DNA of 64,000 nucleotides. Origin: an uncultured Kushneria sp. GTDB lineage: Bacteria; Pseudomonadota; Gammaproteobacteria; Pseudomonadales; Halomonadaceae. The notes beneath the pieces were generated by a model. The model was not told where the DNA came from. It ran no database searches and saw only the letters and a list, made by a program, of their open reading frames with translations. The stretch covers positions 496,001-560,000 of the forward strand of contig NZ_CANMFC010000001.1 of the NCBI RefSeq assembly GCF_947497025.1. Direction: 5' to 3'. This document shows positions 29,368 through 38,463 of this stretch, in pieces. How positions within the stretch are numbered: the stretch's first letter is position 1; each line of letters starts with the position of its first letter. A program made the position numbers and the translations under genes.

Positions 29368-30567
29368 ATGAACAAGGTTCTGATTATTGGCGCCGGTGGC
29401 GTCGGTGGCGTTGTAACCCACAAGTGTGCGCAACACCCTGAAGTGTTTGGCGAGATCTGTCTGGCCAGCCGCAACGAAGCAAAGTGCAAGGTGATCGCCG
29501 ATCAGCTGTCGCGCCCCATTCAGACCGCACAGGTCGACGCCGATGACGTTGACGCCCTGGTGGCGCTGATTGAATCCTTCAAGCCGGATGTTCTGATCCA
29601 TGTGGCACTGCCCTATCAGGATCTGACCATCATGGAAGCCTGCCTGCGCACCAATGTGCCCTATCTGGACACGGCCAACTACGAGCATCCCGACGAGGCG
29701 AAGTTCGAGTACAAGGAGCAGTGGGCCTTCCAGGACCGCTATGTGAAAGCGGGCAACATGGCCACGCTCGGCTGCGGCTTTGATCCGGGCATGACCAACA
29801 TCTACTGCGCCTATGGCCAGAAGAACCTGTTTGACGAAATCCACCGCATCGACATTCTCGATGCCAACGGTGGCGATCACGGCTACCCGTTTGCCACCAA
29901 CTTCAACCCGGAGATCAACATTCGCGAAATCACCGCGAATGGGCGCTACTGGGAGAAGGGCGAGTGGGTTGAAACCGCGCCGCTGTCGGAAAAGCGCACC
30001 TTTGATTTCGACGGCATCGGCGAAAAGGATCTTTACCTGCTCTATCACGAAGAGCTGGAATCGCTGGCGCTGAACATCAAAGGCATCGAGCGCATTCGCT
30101 TCTGGATGACCTTTTCTGAAAAGTACCTGACGCATCTGAAGGTGCTGGAAAACGTCGGCATGACCAGCATTGAGCCGATCAATGTCAACGGCTGCGAGAT
30201 CTCGCCGCTGCAGTTTCTGAAGTCGGTGCTGCCTGACCCGGCCTCGCTCGGACCGCGCACGAAAGGCAAGACCAACATCGGCGTCATCCTCGACGGCATC
30301 AAGGATGGCAAGCGTCGCAAGGTGTATATCTACAACATCTGCGACCACGAGAAGTGCTACGCCGAAGTGCAGTCCCAGGCGATCTCGTTCACCACCGGCG
30401 TGCCGGCCGTCACTGGCGCCATGCTGATGCTCGAAGGCCTCTGGAAGGGCGAAGGCGTGTTCAACGTCGAGCAGCTCGACCCGAACCCCTTCATGGAGCG
30501 TATCGGCGACATGGGCCTGCCCTGGCAGATGGTCGAGCTCGACCCCGACCATGACCCGCTGGGCTGA
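29368..30567 (+). CDS. Carboxynorspermidine synthase
   Basis: A 399-residue saccharopine-dehydrogenase-like reductase. A Rossmann NAD(P) site opens the protein (KVLIIGAGGVGGVVTHKCAQ), and LGCGFDPGMTNIYCAY is a family signature. The family condenses aspartate semialdehyde with putrescine (or diaminopropane) to carboxyspermidine or carboxynorspermidine, an S-adenosylmethionine-independent route to spermidine. It is directly followed, with a 6-bp gap, by the matching decarboxylase. The pairing makes the pathway assignment strong. The opposite strand carries a long open frame that is a shadow. Confidence 0.93.
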   Translation: MNKVLIIGAGGVGGVVTHKCAQHPEVFGEICLASRNEAKCKVIADQLSRPIQTAQVDADDVDALVALIESFKPDVLIHVALPYQDLTIMEACLRTNVPYLDTANYEHPDEAKFEYKEQWAFQDRYVKAGNMATLGCGFDPGMTNIYCAYGQKNLFDEIHRIDILDANGGDHGYPFATNFNPEINIREITANGRYWEKGEWVETAPLSEKRTFDFDGIGEKDLYLLYHEELESLALNIKGIERIRFWMTFSEKYLTHLKVLENVGMTSIEPINVNGCEISPLQFLKSVLPDPASLGPRTKGKTNIGVILDGIKDGKRRKVYIYNICDHEKCYAEVQSQAISFTTGVPAVTGAMLMLEGLWKGEGVFNVEQLDPNPFMERIGDMGLPWQMVELDPDHDPLG

Positions 30568-30573
30568 GCCTTG

Positions 30574-31731
30574 ATGAGCGATACCGGAATCGACTTTGAC
30601 CTCCACGCCTGTCCGTCACCGGCCTACGTGGTCGATGACGCGCTGCTGCGGCGCAATCTGGAGCGGCTGGGGCGGGTGCAGGAAGAGAGTGGCGCAAAGA
30701 TCCTGCTGGCGCTGAAGGGCTTTGCCCTGTGGGACAGCTTTCCGCTGGTGCGCCAGTATCTGGTCGGCACCACCGCCAGCGGTCAGGATGAGGCGCGGCT
30801 GGGGGCCGAAACCTTCGGTGGCGAGGTGCATGTCTACTCGCCGGCCTTTACCGAGGCCGAGATGGCGGAAGTGCTGCGCTACGCCGATCACCTGAGCTTC
30901 AACTCACCCAACCAGTGGCGGCGTCATCGCGACACCGTCATGGCAGCGCCGCGGCGTCCCTCCTGTGGCCTGCGGGTGAACCCCGAGCACTCCACCGGGG
31001 CCGTGGCACTCTATGACCCCTGCGCGGCGGGCTCCCGGCTGGGTACCCGGGCGAGTGATATCGCGCCAGGGGATCTCGACGGTCTGGAAGGGCTTCACTT
31101 TCACACCCTGTGTGAGCAGAACAGTGATGCACTGGAAGAGACGCTGGCGGCGTTCGAGGTGAAGTTCGGTCAGTATCTGGGTGATATGCGCTGGGTCAAC
31201 TTCGGCGGTGGGCACCACATCACGCGGGAGGATTACGACGTGGCGCGGCTGGTGCGCGTCATTCGTGACTTCCGGGCGCGCTATCCGCATCTCAAGGTCT
31301 ATCTGGAACCGGGTGAGGCCATTGCGCTTAATACCGGCTACCTGGTGGCGACCGTGCTGGATATCGTCGATAACCACGGGCCGATTGCGATTCTGGATAC
31401 CTCCGCCACGGCGCACATGCCGGACGTGCTGGAGATGCCGTATCGGCCCGAAATCATTGGCGCCGGCCATCCGGGAGAGAAGGTCCATACCTATCGCCTC
31501 GGCGGCATGACCTGCCTGGCCGGTGACGTGATCGGTGACTACGCCTTTGACGCACCGCTTGAAATCGGCGACCGGCTGGTCTTTACCGACATGGCGCACT
31601 ACACCATGGTCAAGACCACCACCTTCAACGGCATTCGTCTGCCCTCGATCTGCCGGATTGATGAAAAAAGTCGCGAGATTCGAACGGTTCGAACCTTTGG
31701 CTACGTCGACTACATGCAGCGTTTGAGCTGA
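30574..31731 (+). CDS. nspC: Carboxynorspermidine decarboxylase
   Basis: A 385-residue PLP-dependent fold-III (alanine-racemase-like) decarboxylase producing spermidine or norspermidine. The PLP lysine lies in KILLALKGFALW; GGGHHITREDYDV is the glycine-rich phosphate-binding segment; GMTCLAGDVIGDYAF holds the active-site Cys/Asp motif at the dimer interface. The ATG at 30574 is used rather than TTG 30571. No clear Shine-Dalgarno is visible, suggesting coupling to the upstream synthase. A terminator follows. Confidence 0.94.
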   Translation: MSDTGIDFDLHACPSPAYVVDDALLRRNLERLGRVQEESGAKILLALKGFALWDSFPLVRQYLVGTTASGQDEARLGAETFGGEVHVYSPAFTEAEMAEVLRYADHLSFNSPNQWRRHRDTVMAAPRRPSCGLRVNPEHSTGAVALYDPCAAGSRLGTRASDIAPGDLDGLEGLHFHTLCEQNSDALEETLAAFEVKFGQYLGDMRWVNFGGGHHITREDYDVARLVRVIRDFRARYPHLKVYLEPGEAIALNTGYLVATVLDIVDNHGPIAILDTSATAHMPDVLEMPYRPEIIGAGHPGEKVHTYRLGGMTCLAGDVIGDYAFDAPLEIGDRLVFTDMAHYTMVKTTTFNGIRLPSICRIDEKSREIRTVRTFGYVDYMQRLS

Positions 31732-31756
31732 TTAGAGCGCTGTCATGGCATGACCC

Positions 31757-31785
31757 AACGCCCCGCACCCGCGGGGCGTTTTTTT
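31757..31785 (+). terminator. Rho-independent terminator of the polyamine operon
   Basis: Perfect stem AACGCCCCGC / GCGGGGCGTT with loop ACCC, followed by T7. Confidence 0.93.
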
Positions 31786-31886
31786 AAAGATATGTCGAGC
31801 AGACGCAACAGGTGTCAAGGCGCTTTATCAGTACTGGTGCCACACTGGCTCATGGACTCTCCATGACACAGGGAATGTGGCATCTC

Positions 31887-33083
31887 ATGACAAGACCCAT
31901 CAGTTTTTTCGTACACCACCAGGGGCGTGGCCACGCCCGCCGCACCATGGCGATCATTCGCGAGTTTTCCCCCGAACGCCCGGTCAGCGTGATGACCGCT
32001 GACCCGTCGCTGTTTGATGGCTTTGAGCGGGACATCGAATTGATCGCGCTGCCCAACATGATCGGCGCCGATGTGCCGACTCAGGCCCTTTTTGATCAGC
32101 CCACGCCGTCGGTCATGCACTGCGTGCCGATGGGGGTGGTCGAGATGCGCCAGACCATGCGCCGCATTCTGGATCATCTGGACGATATCGAGGCCGGGCT
32201 TTTCGTGATCGATGTGTCAGCCGAGCTGGCGCTGCTGTCGCGGGTGGCCAGCGTCCCGGCGGTCAAGATCCGCATGCACGGTGATCGTAATGACCCGGGG
32301 CATCTGGGCGCCTACGAGGCGTGCGTTGGCATGCTGGCCCCTTATGACGCGCGCCTGGAACAGGACGACTACCCGGATCATCTGCGGGCTAAGACCTTCT
32401 ATAGCGGTGGGCTGTGTACCACCACGCCCGATGTGCCCACGCGTGAGGCGGCGCGCGCGCGGCTGGGGCTCGATCCGGATCGCGAGATCGTGGTGGCCCT
32501 GACCGGCGGTGGCGGGGCGGGCACACCCTGTGCGCCGCTGACCGTGGCCGCACGTGCCGCGCCCCGGACCCTTTTTCTGACCATTGGACCGCTGCACCTG
32601 GAAGGCCATGAGACCGATTTTGCCAATCTCATCAACTGTGGCTGGGTCGATAACGTGGTCGACTACATCGCGGCCAGCGACATGATCATTGCCTCGGCCG
32701 GGGACAACACGGTGCATGAAGTGGCCATGCTGGAGCGGCCCTACATCTGCGCGCCGGAGTGGCGCTACTTTGGCGAGCAGACCCGCAAGGCCGAATGCCT
32801 GGCCGGGCTGGGTGCAGCGGTCAACATGACCCACTGGCCGTCCGATTTCGCCGGCTGGCAGGATGTGCTGTCCCGGGCGCGCGACCTTGATGTTGAGCGG
32901 CTGGCCGAGCTGTATGCGCCTGACGCGGCGCGACGGGCCGCGCAGTGGCTGGAAGCCTGTGTGGATCGTCTCTGGGAGGGCGCACCGGCAGGATCTGTCG
33001 AGCACGTGCCGTCCGAGACAGCCGCCAGCACCGTGCCGAATGCGCCGCACCCGGCGGTGGCCAACGATCTGTATCAGCAGTAG
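31887..33083 (+). CDS. MurG-like (GT-B) glycosyltransferase, putative
   Basis: A 398-residue protein with two Rossmann halves. The N-terminus SFFVHHQGRGHARRTMAIIR contains the GxGH loop of MurG/GT28-type enzymes. The C-terminal half has VVALTGGGGAGTP and IASAGDNTVHEVAMLERPYI, the nucleotide-sugar-binding type motif. I start at ATG 31887 because it gives the family-like N-terminus; ATGs at 31863 and 31875 are alternatives. It overlaps the convergent GT2 gene by 10 bp. The acceptor and sugar are unknown; the context is the sucrose-phosphate/GT cluster. Confidence 0.6.
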   Translation: MTRPISFFVHHQGRGHARRTMAIIREFSPERPVSVMTADPSLFDGFERDIELIALPNMIGADVPTQALFDQPTPSVMHCVPMGVVEMRQTMRRILDHLDDIEAGLFVIDVSAELALLSRVASVPAVKIRMHGDRNDPGHLGAYEACVGMLAPYDARLEQDDYPDHLRAKTFYSGGLCTTTPDVPTREAARARLGLDPDREIVVALTGGGGAGTPCAPLTVAARAAPRTLFLTIGPLHLEGHETDFANLINCGWVDNVVDYIAASDMIIASAGDNTVHEVAMLERPYICAPEWRYFGEQTRKAECLAGLGAAVNMTHWPSDFAGWQDVLSRARDLDVERLAELYAPDAARRAAQWLEACVDRLWEGAPAGSVEHVPSETAASTVPNAPHPAVANDLYQQ

Positions 33084-33949
33084 CGGGCACTCGAGGGCAG
33101 TTGCGCCTCATCGATCTCCTGGTCGGTCGGTGTGCGTACCACTCGGATGTCATCGGCCTCGGGTGACCAGTCGATCACGCCGACATCACGGAACTGCCCC
33201 AGCCAGTAGTCCATGCACCAGCGCCCCCAGCGCGCATGAAAGCGCCGGGCATTGGCGACGATGGCCTCCAGATAGGGGTAGGGCGGGGCATGCAGCGGGT
33301 GGTGCTGATGCCAGGCCAGCGCCCCGCCCAGCCAGTACAGTGGAATCCCGGCGGCGGCCAGCCGCCAGGCGTAGTCGGTCTCCTCCCCGCCATAGCCCAC
33401 GTAGGCTTCATCCATGCCGCCGGCACGCCAGTGATCGGCGCGCATCAGTGCAAAGCTGAGCCCCCACAGCTGACCGTGATCGGGCTCAGGACGAACTTCC
33501 CTTGAAGAGAGGGCCGGACGCGCCGGATGGCGCTCCCCCTGCTCACTCAGACGGTCAATATCCATGTCTCCGCGGTCGTGATAGCGCACGGCATCGGCCG
33601 GCAGATAATGCACCTCGCCGATGTAGAGGGCGGGGCGGGTCTGTAACGCCTCATGGTAGCGGGCGATCAGCTCGGGGGAGGCGATGCAGTCCACATCGAG
33701 AAAGACCAGCGCTTCGAAACTTGCCGCCTCGACGGCGGCATTGCGGGCGCGTGCCAGCGGCAGGGCATCGCCTTCCACCATGACGTGATGGACAGGAAAG
33801 GAATTCTCGGGGAGATCGCACTCCCGCGTGGGCTGCATCCAGGCAATCACCAGCTCATCAGGGCGCTGCTGCTGCATCTCAAGGCTTCGCATCAGGTTGA
33901 CGAGGTGCTCGCGCCGGTGCCGCACCAGGGTCAGGACGCTGAGTTTCAT
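33074..33949 (-). CDS. Family 2 glycosyltransferase
   Basis: A 291-residue GT-A glycosyltransferase. MKLSVLTLVRHRREHLVNLM starts the fold, the DXD-like motif is FLDVDCIASPEL, and the acceptor domain includes GGMDEAYVGYGGEETDYAWR, which is typical of the galactosyltransferase C-terminal type. Its ATG overlaps the stop of the upstream sucrose-phosphate synthase gene (ATGA), so the two are translationally coupled. No membrane segment, so a cytoplasmic enzyme. The product of the cluster is not known. Confidence 0.82.
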   Translation of the reverse strand: MKLSVLTLVRHRREHLVNLMRSLEMQQQRPDELVIAWMQPTRECDLPENSFPVHHVMVEGDALPLARARNAAVEAASFEALVFLDVDCIASPELIARYHEALQTRPALYIGEVHYLPADAVRYHDRGDMDIDRLSEQGERHPARPALSSREVRPEPDHGQLWGLSFALMRADHWRAGGMDEAYVGYGGEETDYAWRLAAAGIPLYWLGGALAWHQHHPLHAPPYPYLEAIVANARRFHARWGRWCMDYWLGQFRDVGVIDWSPEADDIRVVRTPTDQEIDEAQLPSSARYC

Positions 33950-36033
33950 GAGGCAAGCTCCCGGTGCTGATGCTGCTGCTGGAAGTGTTTGACGCCCTCG
34001 ATGATGCCCAGGGCGTGGGCGGCGCTGGCGGCATAGACATGGCGCATGCCAGGGGCGTCAAGCAGACCATCGCTGTAGTTGGCCACCACGATCGAGCAGG
34101 GCATTGATCGCAGCATGTCGAGATCGTTGCCCGAGTCACCGGCCACGTAAAGCTGCCTTTCGGAGATATTGAAGCGCTGTCTGACGTGCTCGACGGCCAG
34201 CCCCTTGGAGGCATTGATGGGCAGGATGTCGAAGTAGCGCCCGTGGCTGTGGATCACCGTACAGGCCAGCCCCCGATCCTGGAGATAGCGCTGCACGCGG
34301 CCGACCAGCGCCGTATCGCCATCGCTGAAATAGCTCAGCTTGTGACGGCGCTGCTCCAGTGGGCCCTGCGGCGTCAGGCCGGGAAAGTCCTCAAGGGCGT
34401 GCGCGATGGCCCCACGCTGCCAGCGTTCATCAATCAGGGACGACCAGCGCTCATCCTGCTGGTAGCGCACCCCGCTGTCATCGAGGTAGTGGATCTCGGA
34501 ACCCACCGAGGAGATGATCAGCTGCGGGTAGACGATACCGGCCTGCTCCAGAATGGACAGGGCACTGTGGAAGCTGCGCCCGGTGGCCACGCCAAAACCA
34601 AGCCGAGGCTGGGCCTGATACCAGGCATTGAAGGCCTGGATGCCGACCGGCGAGCCGGTGAGGGTGTTATCGATATCGCAGATCAACAGTGCCGGTGGCG
34701 ACGTTCGGTGCGGGTGGGGATGACACAGGCGCGTCAGCAGGTCGTGGTAGCGCGCCACGTGGCGCTGCCAGTCAAAGGCCAGCACTGCCTGATGACCATT
34801 GTTGGCCATGCGTTGCCAGCGGGTTGGATCATTGAGCAGCGCCAGCATCTCGCCGGCCATGCGCTCGGTGTGGCGTGGGTTGATCAGGATGCCGTTGCCG
34901 CACTGCTCGATGATGTCGTTGGGGCCGCCACTGTCGGTGGCCACCAGCGGCAGTCCGGCGGCGGACGCTTCTAGCAGCGTCAGCCCGAAGGGCTCGTTGA
35001 ATGCCGGATTGATGAAGATGCCGCCGCGCTCGCGCGCCCAGGCATAGAGCGCCGGAATATCCTCCTCTCGGTGATGGCGCGGATAGGCCACCTGCCCGTA
35101 GAGATCGTAATCGTCGATCAGCTCCAGCAGCTCGCGCAGGTTGTCGGCAAACTCGGGCTCCAGATGATCGATGCGCTCACGTACGCCGGCCACAATCACC
35201 AGATTGGCCTTGTCCCTCAGCGCCGGGCTGTTGCCAAAGGCGCGTACCAGCGCGGCCAGGTTCTTGCGTGTCACCGGGCGGGCAATGGCCAGCAGCGCCG
35301 GCTTGTTCGGATCGGTGAGAAAGCGTCCCAGCATGGCCTCCACACAGGGGGTGGAGGCCGCCTCGGTGAAGGCGCTCAGGTGACTGCCGGGGGGAATGAC
35401 CCGAATGCGCCCGGCATCATACCCGGGGTAGTCGGCATACTGGATTTCGGCTTCATCGCGGGAGCTGGCAATGATCAGCCCGGCCTCGCGAATGGCGCGC
35501 GCTTCGAAGGCGATGCGCCGCGTCAGGGCCTGACGCATGGAAGGCGGCAGTGGCGTCCCACTCTGTTGCAGACATGCCAGCTTGCTGCGCCCCAGCGAAT
35601 GACCGGTAAACACGAAGGGAATGCCAAGGCGCGCCTGCATCTCGGCGGCGACCTCACCGGCATCGGCGTAGTGGGCGTGCAGGGCATTCGGCAATTGCGG
35701 CTGCCTCTTCAGCCACTGCTCGAAAGCGTCCATAAAGGCGGGCAGCTCCTGATAAAGCTGCTCCTTGGGCAGATAGTCCGGGTTGTCAGTGGCCAGACGG
35801 ACCAGCGTGACCTTCTCGCTCAGCACTTCCCGCGCCCAGGTGTAGTCGACCTGGCTGAAATCGCTGTCGAAGGCGCGCGTGACCAGCGTGATGCGCTTGA
35901 TGGCCGGGTCCTGCTCGCTGGCCTCTACCAGTTCCAGCAGATATCGAATATGGCCTCCTGTGTCGGCGGTGATGCCATACTCGATATCGCTGCCGCGCAG
36001 GCAGCCCTGTAACGCCACATGTACGATATGCAT
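33946..36033 (-). CDS. Sucrose-phosphate synthase fused to a HAD sucrose-phosphatase domain
   Basis: A 695-residue bifunctional-type protein. Residues about 1-450 form a GT4 (GT-B) domain: the N-terminus GCLRGSDIEYGITADTGGHI is the SPS signature for UDP-glucose and fructose-6-phosphate, and FINPAFNEPFGLTLLEASA is the donor-site motif. Residues about 460-690 are a Cof/SPP-type HAD phosphatase with the nucleophile in LLICDIDNTLTG, motif II VATGRS and motif IV VAGDSGNDLDML. All catalytic elements look intact. The likely product is sucrose, a compatible solute. ATG 36033 is chosen over GTG 36054. It is 41 bp from a divergent GT4 gene. Confidence 0.82.
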   Translation of the reverse strand: MHIVHVALQGCLRGSDIEYGITADTGGHIRYLLELVEASEQDPAIKRITLVTRAFDSDFSQVDYTWAREVLSEKVTLVRLATDNPDYLPKEQLYQELPAFMDAFEQWLKRQPQLPNALHAHYADAGEVAAEMQARLGIPFVFTGHSLGRSKLACLQQSGTPLPPSMRQALTRRIAFEARAIREAGLIIASSRDEAEIQYADYPGYDAGRIRVIPPGSHLSAFTEAASTPCVEAMLGRFLTDPNKPALLAIARPVTRKNLAALVRAFGNSPALRDKANLVIVAGVRERIDHLEPEFADNLRELLELIDDYDLYGQVAYPRHHREEDIPALYAWARERGGIFINPAFNEPFGLTLLEASAAGLPLVATDSGGPNDIIEQCGNGILINPRHTERMAGEMLALLNDPTRWQRMANNGHQAVLAFDWQRHVARYHDLLTRLCHPHPHRTSPPALLICDIDNTLTGSPVGIQAFNAWYQAQPRLGFGVATGRSFHSALSILEQAGIVYPQLIISSVGSEIHYLDDSGVRYQQDERWSSLIDERWQRGAIAHALEDFPGLTPQGPLEQRRHKLSYFSDGDTALVGRVQRYLQDRGLACTVIHSHGRYFDILPINASKGLAVEHVRQRFNISERQLYVAGDSGNDLDMLRSMPCSIVVANYSDGLLDAPGMRHVYAASAAHALGIIEGVKHFQQQHQHRELAS

Positions 36034-36074
36034 GGTGTGAAAAATCCCTTTCACTGATATGGAACGTCCCTTTC

Positions 36075-37127
36075 ATGCCCAACAAGGATCGTTTGCGCAT
36101 TGCCCAGATCGCCCCGGTCATCTTTCCGGTACCGCCGGCGGATCATGGCGGCACCGAGCGTATCGTGTCGGATCTGACCGAAGCGCTCGTGGCAATGGGG
36201 CACGATGTGACCCTCATTGCTCCCGGTGACAGCCGGACCAGCGCCCGCCATATTGCGGCCTCGCCCAGCCTGAGCCTTTTACAGCAGCGCCATGACAACG
36301 TGCCGCCGGGCGTGCCCGGGGTGCTGGAAGCGCTGGCACTTGAGCAACTGCGCCAGCACCTGGACGACTTTGATGTCATCCACTGCCATGGCGAGTTCTG
36401 TCACGCCGCCCTGCTGGGCGAGCGACGCCGGCATAGCCTGACCACCATCCACTGGCGGGTTGATGAGCTGGATCGCCAGCTGTTCTTTGCGGGCTTCCCC
36501 GATCTGCCGGTGGCGGCCATCTCCCACGCTCAGGGCGCAGGAATTCCGACATCCAACCGACTTGGAACGGTCTATCACGGGCTGGACGCTGATCGCTTTA
36601 ACCCAGGTAACGGCAAGGGCGACTATCTCGCCTTCATTGGTCGCATGACCGATCAGAAACGCCCTGATCGTGCCATCGATATCGCGCGCGCCACCGGCCA
36701 TGAACTGCGTCTGGCCGGCACGGTGGATGTGGGCAACCCTGACTGGTTTGATCAGCATGTTCGCCCCGAGCTCGATGAACACATTCGCTACGTGGGCCCC
36801 ATCAATGATAGTCAGAAACAGACACTGCTCGGCGCTGCCAGGGCACTTCTTTTTCCCATCGACTGGCCGGAGCCCTTTGGGCTGGTCATGATCGAGGCGA
36901 TGGCCTGTGGCACACCGGTCATTGCCTGGCGTAATGGGGCGGTCGAGGAGATTGTCGAGGAGGGCGTGACCGGCTTTATTGTCGATTCACATGATGACGC
37001 CGTGGCGGCGATCGCCCGGCTTGATGAGATCGATCGCAATCGGGTGCGGGCGGTCTTTCTTGAGCGTTTCAGCGCTGCACGCATGGCGCAGGACTACGTG
37101 ACGCTCTATCGCCGGTTGCTCGCCTGA
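36075..37127 (+). CDS. Family 4 glycosyltransferase
   Basis: A 350-residue GT-B enzyme: RIAQIAPVIFPVPPADHGGT at the N-terminus (glycine-rich acceptor loop) and LLFPIDWPEPFGLVMIEAMA with the EX7E-type donor site in the C-terminal half. Transcribed divergently from the SPS fusion with only 41 bp between start codons. Could act in the same pathway (glucosylated or sucrose-derived solutes) or in surface glycan synthesis. The specific reaction is unknown. Confidence 0.8.
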   Translation: MPNKDRLRIAQIAPVIFPVPPADHGGTERIVSDLTEALVAMGHDVTLIAPGDSRTSARHIAASPSLSLLQQRHDNVPPGVPGVLEALALEQLRQHLDDFDVIHCHGEFCHAALLGERRRHSLTTIHWRVDELDRQLFFAGFPDLPVAAISHAQGAGIPTSNRLGTVYHGLDADRFNPGNGKGDYLAFIGRMTDQKRPDRAIDIARATGHELRLAGTVDVGNPDWFDQHVRPELDEHIRYVGPINDSQKQTLLGAARALLFPIDWPEPFGLVMIEAMACGTPVIAWRNGAVEEIVEEGVTGFIVDSHDDAVAAIARLDEIDRNRVRAVFLERFSAARMAQDYVTLYRRLLA

Positions 37128-37130
37128 GTA

Positions 37131-37159
37131 CACGGGTGCAGCAGGCTGCTGTACCCGTG
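37131..37159. repeat. Long hairpin between convergent genes
   Basis: Arms CACGGGTGCAGCAG and CTGCTGTACCCGTG (one G-T pair) around a single central G. No T-run follows, so it is not a canonical terminator, but its position directly after the GT4 stop and before the convergent MFS gene suggests transcript-end protection or factor-dependent termination. Confidence 0.6.
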
Positions 37160-37217
37160 GGAAAATCTCGGGGGAATTCGGACAACGCCCCAGGGAATGA
37201 AGGGAAAATCAGTCACA

Positions 37218-38408
37218 TCAGTCGTGCGGCCTGACCAGACGATCCCGCCCGGCGCCCAGCGCCACGATCATGGCGCCCAGGCCGATCAGGCCCAGCAGGA
37301 TGCCTACCACGTCCCAGCCACCCGACCAGTCATGCAGCAGCCCGACCAGCAGCGGGCCGAAGGCCGCCAGCACGTAGCCAAACCCCTGGGCCATGCCGGA
37401 GAGTTCGGCGGCGGTGTCGGCATCCGGTGCACGCAGGGCCAGCAGCGTCAGCGCCATGCTGAAGGTGCCGCCCTGGCCCAGCCCCAGAATCACGATCCAG
37501 AGCCACAGGCTGTCGGTCGGCGCATACAGACAGCCCGCCAGACCGCACAGGGTGAGCATCATGACGGCAATCAGTACCGCGCGCTGATCCTTCATGCGGC
37601 TGCCGATCAATGGCGCCACAATGGCGGTGATCACCTGACACAGGATCGACACCGACAGGGCCAGCCCCGCCGTGACCGGGGCCACGCCGCGATCCTGCAA
37701 AATGGTCGGCAGCCAGCCAAACACCGTATAGGCCAGCGACGACTGCAGCCCCATGAACAGCGTGACCTGCCAGGCCAGACCGCTGCGATACAGGGAGTGA
37801 CCGCCCCGGGGGCGCATGCGAGCGGTATGTTTGATCCGAAGCTGGGGAATCCAGACCAGTGCGGCAATCACCGCCGGCACCAGCCAGAAGGCCAGCGAGG
37901 GCTGCCACTGATCACCAAAGGCCTGACGCAGCGGTTCGGTGGCGCCGGCCGCCAGCGAGGCCCCCAGATTGAGCGCCACGGTATATAGCCCGGTCATCAG
38001 GCTGACCCGGGTCGGGAAGTCGCGCTTGACGATGCCCGGCAGCAGCACATTCATGATGCCGATGCAGGCACCGGCCAGCGCCGTGAACACGAAAAGCCCC
38101 GGCATGCCGGTGACGGGGCGCGCCAGCAAAGTCACGGCCAGCAGGATCAAAATGATGAAGATGGTCCGTTCGGGCCCAAGGCGTCTTGAAAGTCTGGGTG
38201 CCAGCGGCGCTGCCAGCCCGAGGCAAACGACCGGCAGCGTGGTCAGCACGCCCTGAGCGGCCGGCGACAGCGATAGCCCGGCGGCGATGTTCTTGAGCAC
38301 CGGGGACACGCTGGTCAGCGCCGGTCGCAGGTTGATGGCCACCAGCAACAGCCCGACCAGCGCCAGTGCCCCCTGATACCCCTTTTTTGTATAGCTCACC
38401 GATGTCAT
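37218..38408 (-). CDS. MFS transporter, CynX/NimT family
   Basis: A 396-residue inner-membrane protein with about twelve hydrophobic helices. LVAINLRPALTSVSPVLKNI is the characteristic first-helix segment of the cyanate permease/2-nitroimidazole transporter group. The ATG at 38408 has AAGGGAA upstream. It lies between the sugar-transfer cluster and the HprSR-like sensor and is read in the same direction as the sensor. The substrate is unknown; organic anions or small xenobiotics are typical. Confidence 0.82.
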   Translation of the reverse strand: MTSVSYTKKGYQGALALVGLLLVAINLRPALTSVSPVLKNIAAGLSLSPAAQGVLTTLPVVCLGLAAPLAPRLSRRLGPERTIFIILILLAVTLLARPVTGMPGLFVFTALAGACIGIMNVLLPGIVKRDFPTRVSLMTGLYTVALNLGASLAAGATEPLRQAFGDQWQPSLAFWLVPAVIAALVWIPQLRIKHTARMRPRGGHSLYRSGLAWQVTLFMGLQSSLAYTVFGWLPTILQDRGVAPVTAGLALSVSILCQVITAIVAPLIGSRMKDQRAVLIAVMMLTLCGLAGCLYAPTDSLWLWIVILGLGQGGTFSMALTLLALRAPDADTAAELSGMAQGFGYVLAAFGPLLVGLLHDWSGGWDVVGILLGLIGLGAMIVALGAGRDRLVRPHD

Positions 38409-38463
38409 GCCACGACATTCCCTTGGAACAAAAAAGTGCCCCATTTTGGGGCAGAACGTTGCA

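Noticed and set aside
29158-30606. Long open frame (482 codons) on the minus strand opposite the carboxynorspermidine synthase
   Set aside because: It is a GC-driven shadow: the plus-strand protein is a clear family member with all motifs, and the antisense translation is His/Val/Gly-rich without motifs.
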